Of a stretch of DNA of 64,000 nt, positions 60,501-64,000 are shown piece after piece. Source of the DNA: Anastatus disparis (lineage: Eukaryota > Arthropoda > Insecta > Hymenoptera > Eupelmidae); NCBI GenBank assembly GCA_017163975.1, contig JAFFSR010000280.1, positions 1,302,001 through 1,366,000 on the forward strand, in the 5' to 3' direction. The number at the start of each line of letters is the position of its first letter. Within the stretch, counting starts at the first letter, position 1. A program made the position numbers and the translations under genes. The notes beneath the pieces are model-generated. The model saw only the letters and a program-made list of their open reading frames with translations, was not told where the DNA came from and did not search any database.

Positions 60501-61955
60501 TAACTGCATAACAAGTTGTTAAAAAAATCTAAATAAAAAAGTTAGAAAGCTCAACTTTATTATGTTACGTAATAATTAAATACATTAAATTTAATAAGTG
60601 ATATTCAAACAAAGATTCAGGAAATATTTTAATCACGCTAATTATTACAATTAGAGAATTCCATTGATATTTTAAATATTTTTTATTTCTTGCATAGAAA
60701 AATGAATATTTATTTATACTTTAATTATGAATACTAAAAATTTGAAATCATAAAAATTATTATAAAATTACAAATATTTTGTTATTAAATTTATTTATCA
60801 AGATTAAATAAAAGTTAGGAACAAATGAAAATCATTTTTAATAAATCTAGATGTTTGCAAAATTTATCGCAAATATTTGTTTAGTAATTGTATCAATTAT
60901 ATTGTATATATATTGATATAATAAACTTTATTCTATTTATAGGTGCATTTACGCGTGTCTGGTACATACGTTTTAAAATGAGTTAAACTTTATGTATGTA
61001 ATTTCTACTACATGTAAGTTCTCTGATTTAATACTGTCTCTAATTCAAATGCACACAAAAAGAGAACTTAAAAGCTGTTAAACTACTTCTGTCGAGCCTC
61101 TAATACGTCACCAAGTAACCGACCATTCCTTTATTAATTGATTAAAAAATAAATTTAATACCGATTACAATTAAAAATAACTTTTCAATTATAAATTTTT
61201 TTTTTAAGTAATAATTCAAACACTTGAAATAAAATAAATAAATTTTTGAAATTATTTTTTTATAAAGTTTGTAAAAAATAAGTTTATAATTTTTTAATTA
61301 TATTATTTTTCCAGCTATCGATATTTCATTTGTTTGCATGTAAATTCAATGAAAAAAAAAATTTTTCTTATAAAAAATTTCTTATATTATAATTAGCGTT
61401 AAAATGTTATTCAAAAATAATATTGATTAAGTTTATATTAAATTAATCTCTGATTGAGAAATAAATTTAATTAATTTATCAACTAAAATTAATTGAAATT
61501 AAATTAAAATATTTAAATAATTATTATAAATTTGAAATTAGATAGATTAAAGAATATTTTAATTAAAATTTTTTATTGTTATTTTGATTTAAAATTATAT
61601 AGAGCAAATTTTTAAACTTTTTATAAGACTTGCGTGCCGATGAGAGGAAGATCTCTATCGTCAAAAATTCTTTCATTGATGAACAGCCGTGCAAAGCTCA
61701 AAGAAAACTTAATTATTTTATTTTTAATTATAATTTTAAAGGAATGCAACACTTTTATTATACTTAACACTTAATTATGGTTTCACACGACTTTTATAAT
61801 TAAATTAAATTCAAAATTCAAAATATAAAAAAAAAATATATTATATAAAATCGCGATTATATTTTTGAAAAATGCGAAATTTCAAATAAAAATTAAGAAA
61901 CTATTAAAAACACTTGATGTTTGTAAAATTCACGAAAACTTACAAACAGTCTCAT
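57232..61955 (-). CDS. Cuticular protein with three GRVxDTPEV motifs (spliced, 375 aa)
   Basis: The coding exons are 61955-61944, 60130-59345 and 57561-57232; all junctions are GT-AG and in phase 0. The protein is a secreted structural component of the insect cuticle. Residues 1-19 (MRLFVILFVMTALTLASGA) form a signal peptide. Three copies of the motif Y-x-GPxAP(L/I)-xxxGxVxDTxEV occur at about 39-58, 248-267 and 326-345, the first and third followed by Ala/His/Lys-rich helices. Between the first and second lies an Ala/Glu/Pro-rich low-complexity segment (about 90-235). This motif is known from pupal/larval cuticle proteins of the C1B or 18-residue-motif type. It lacks an RR chitin-binding consensus. 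The first exon encodes just MRLF, a common arrangement in cuticle genes. It appears intact. Confidence 0.92.
57562..59344 (-). other. Intron 2 of the cuticular protein gene
   Basis: GTAAGT (59344) to TTTTCAG (57562), about 1.8 kb, AT-rich. No nested gene or element seen. Confidence 0.85.
59345..60130 (-). CDS. Cuticular protein gene, exon 2
   Basis: 262 codons, starting VILFVMTALTLASGA and ending GRVLDTPE at the donor GTAAGT. It includes two motif copies and the Ala/Glu-rich centre. Much higher in G+C than its surroundings. Confidence 0.94.
60131..61943 (-). other. Intron 1 of the cuticular protein gene
   Basis: GTAAGT (61943) to TTGTTCTAG (60131), about 1.8 kb, AT-rich, with no element recognised. 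Confidence 0.85.
61944..61955 (-). CDS. Cuticular protein gene, exon 1 (coding part, MRLF)
   Basis: ATG AGA CTG TTT followed by GTAAGT. The upstream context TTTACC-ATG is acceptable for initiation. The join to exon 2 restores a signal peptide, which is why this start is chosen. Confidence 0.88.
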
Positions 61956-62022
61956 GGTAAATGTTGAAATGCCGTTGAGAGGAACGGTTGGATGAGGAGT
62001 GCGCTTCGTCATCGGTAGTCCA

Positions 62023-62033
62023 GAGCTTATATA
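62023..62033 (-). promoter_or_regulatory. TATA box of the cuticular protein gene
   Basis: The minus strand reads TATATAAGCTC about 70-80 bp before the ATG, so transcription should begin near 61995-62003 and give a 5' leader of about 40-50 bases. Confidence 0.8.
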
Positions 62034-64000
62034 CCAATCGCACAAACGTATGAACGCGTAGAAAATTGTAACCTAGAAAAAGGATAGCTAGATTCACGAT
62101 ATGAGTCGATCATCGTCTTTCATACGCTTTTTCCGCCAGTTTGTATATACAAGTTTAACGAAAAATCTCCCCCTCAATTACTGGTCTCTACTCCCGTAAG
62201 AGGCTCCCATAATAAGGTGGAAGAAAAAAAATTGTTTGCATAGCTGTCCGACTGTTGAAAACCGGGCGACGGGCCCCCTTTTTAGTTGAATATCTGGTGT
62301 TATTACATTAAAATATACATATGCGCTATATATGTATATATAATATGCAACACGTGAACGGTCCCAAGTCATTTAGCACGCGGTTAAAGTGTTACGGCAT
62401 AAAATTACGATAAGTATAAGCGTGATTTTGTTTATTTTTGTCACATTTAATATTATATTTGCTTTAGAAAGTAAATGAGAAATTTTAAAATCTTTCGCGG
62501 GAGGAGTATTAGAGCACGCATTGCAATCGTGAAATATTGCAGGATGAATGATAGAAAGAGACAAATCTAACCGAGAGGGTGTGCACATACGAGCTGCGGT
62601 GTAACAAGTAACTTTTTTCCGGTTTTTGAAGTTTGGAGATCTAAGAATACTTCGCAAGCTAGTTCGCTTACTCGTAAACTTGAGAATACCACGATTGCTA
62701 AGTCTTGTGAAATTTTGCAGAGCTTTTAATGAAGTAAGTTCATTTAATATATTTAATTAATGATTTTCGGTTTTAACAATTAAATTTCAAGTCTGAAATA
62801 ATAAGAATTTTAAATATAATCTATATAATTATTGGTGGATTAATAAATTTGTACGTTTTGGTAGCTATTGGCAGATATGACACTCATGTGTTTGTTAATT
62901 TTCAATTATAATCAACCTCACATAATCATTATATTAAAGTATAATAAAGAAAATCACTGTTTTTCAATGTGCGATTAAATTTAAACCAAAGTCTAAAATT
63001 ATATATATATTTTTCAACTTATAACTGTCAACTTTCGAATTTTCAAACTCACCTTAAAATAATTTGTATAATCTCTCATAAATTAAAGTAGCCATTTATT
63101 TAACATAATATTAAATAATATATAACACTAGATAATTTATTAATTTAACAAATTGAAATTAAATAACATTTTTCAATAATAAATGGTTCGTGATTTTTAA
63201 ATGATTAAATAATTTTTTCAATTTATACCATGCTAACAATTGTTATAAACATATATTTATGCCATAGCTTTTAATTTTCTAACATTAATGTATAATTAAA
63301 GATTAATTGTATTCATAAAACTAAAATAAAAATTAATCTTAAAATTAGAAAAAATTTATGATATTATCAATTAATAATTTAATTTAACACTGAATATTTT
63401 TTTATTTATTTAATTAATATACTACTATTATGTACGTATCTCTTAAAAATCAGTTAATTTTTACAATTCATGCCATTTTTTAATTTCGATTGTTAAATGC
63501 GAAGACATCATTAAAACAAAAACTTGTTAAAAACGTATCCATTTTAAAAAATTTTTATTCAAAATAAAGAAGTGTTGATTACTGTGATGTCGAGCAACCA
63601 TCAAAACCAATTATTGGAGAATTTATTTATTACACAAAAAACAAATCTATTATTTTAAATTCGTTTTACTCTATTTAATTTTCTTGTGTGGTTTATTAAA
63701 TATACACGATATTAAAAAAATTGAATGTACTTTAACGTGTTAAATAGTGTATAATAAAATGATATTAAAAAATTATCTTTGTAAAAAATATTTAAAAGAA
63801 ACATGATAAATGATATTAAATTTCAAATGATAATTATTTAACAATTTTAATGCTATAATAAAATAAAAACAATAAAATATCTATTATTATAACGCAACGA
63901 CGAAAAAATTTTAATAAATTTTTCATTTTTTGGAATTAATTTAGACGCATAAAAATTTTAGATGCATAGTTTTAAACCTGCCTTCAAATCACGCAATAAT
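62034..64000. other. Upstream intergenic region
   Basis: AT-rich with a CpG-richer part to about 62700. A possible first exon on the plus strand ends ...TTTTAATGAA|GTAAGTT near 62730 (ATG plus one or two codons, as in many cuticle genes), but no TATA box fits well and the rest would lie outside the window. Nothing else is seen. Confidence 0.35.

Overview
The window looks like an AT-rich nuclear genome from an insect. The support is a spliced, TATA-box cuticular protein gene with repeated GPxAPL...GRVxDTPEV motifs, together with Copia, Helitron, non-LTR, tRNA-SINE and many TIR/MITE families. A hymenopteran is plausible, but the sequence does not prove the order. Most of the 64 kb is layered mobile DNA, and host coding sequence is sparse.

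Layout. 1-4.5 kb: a CpG-rich hairpin repeat, a perfect-ended foldback MITE (TAA target duplication), a possible small spliced gene on the minus strand, and a TIR element filled with degenerate ~165-bp repeats. 5.2-9.7 kb: a decayed, 5'-truncated Helitron (Rep HUH motif, then helicase motifs) split by three later insertions. 9.8-11.1 kb: a solo LTR. 11.2-13.4 kb: a large inverted repeat carrying mirrored copies of one candidate exon, with a SINE and a long-TIR element. 13.6-14.8 kb: the 3' end of a LINE carrying a CACTG-ended MITE. 15.08-22.48 kb: a Copia-type element with identical 217-bp LTRs, PBS and PPT but about 7 kb of non-coding interior, i.e. a large non-autonomous LTR element (LARD). 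Its interior carries a recurrent GATGCGA motif and two covarying stem-loops.

23.3-29.1 kb and 40.5-43.2 kb: three copies of an unassigned DNA transposon family with TIRs of roughly 0.5-0.8 kb and 4-bp AT-rich target duplications. Two copies share an internally deleted but originally open 365-aa reading frame. 30.1-33.0 kb: a TIR element holding a broken copy of part of the RNA polymerase III largest subunit gene. 33.1-37.2 kb: a near-intact non-LTR retrotransposon on the minus strand. Its ORF2 has no ATG and lies in the -1 frame after a T TTT TTA slippery heptamer near the end of ORF1. 37.3-37.7 kb: a tRNA-headed SINE.

40.06-43.39 kb: the last two exons of an unrecognised host gene, with one of the DNA transposons in their shared intron. 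43.5-47.7 kb: more hairpin repeats, an EnSpm-like transposase relic and three MITEs. 49.9-50.4 kb: a two-exon candidate gene between copies of the 165-bp repeat. 51.3-52.2 kb: a LINE 3' end. 57.2-62.0 kb: a complete three-exon cuticular protein gene on the minus strand (375 aa, signal peptide, TATA box). The rest is AT-rich sequence with no gene that I can see.

The genes do not form a pathway. The main biology is nested transposition: insertions into insertions give relative ages, pre-insertion sites and reconstructible reading frames.
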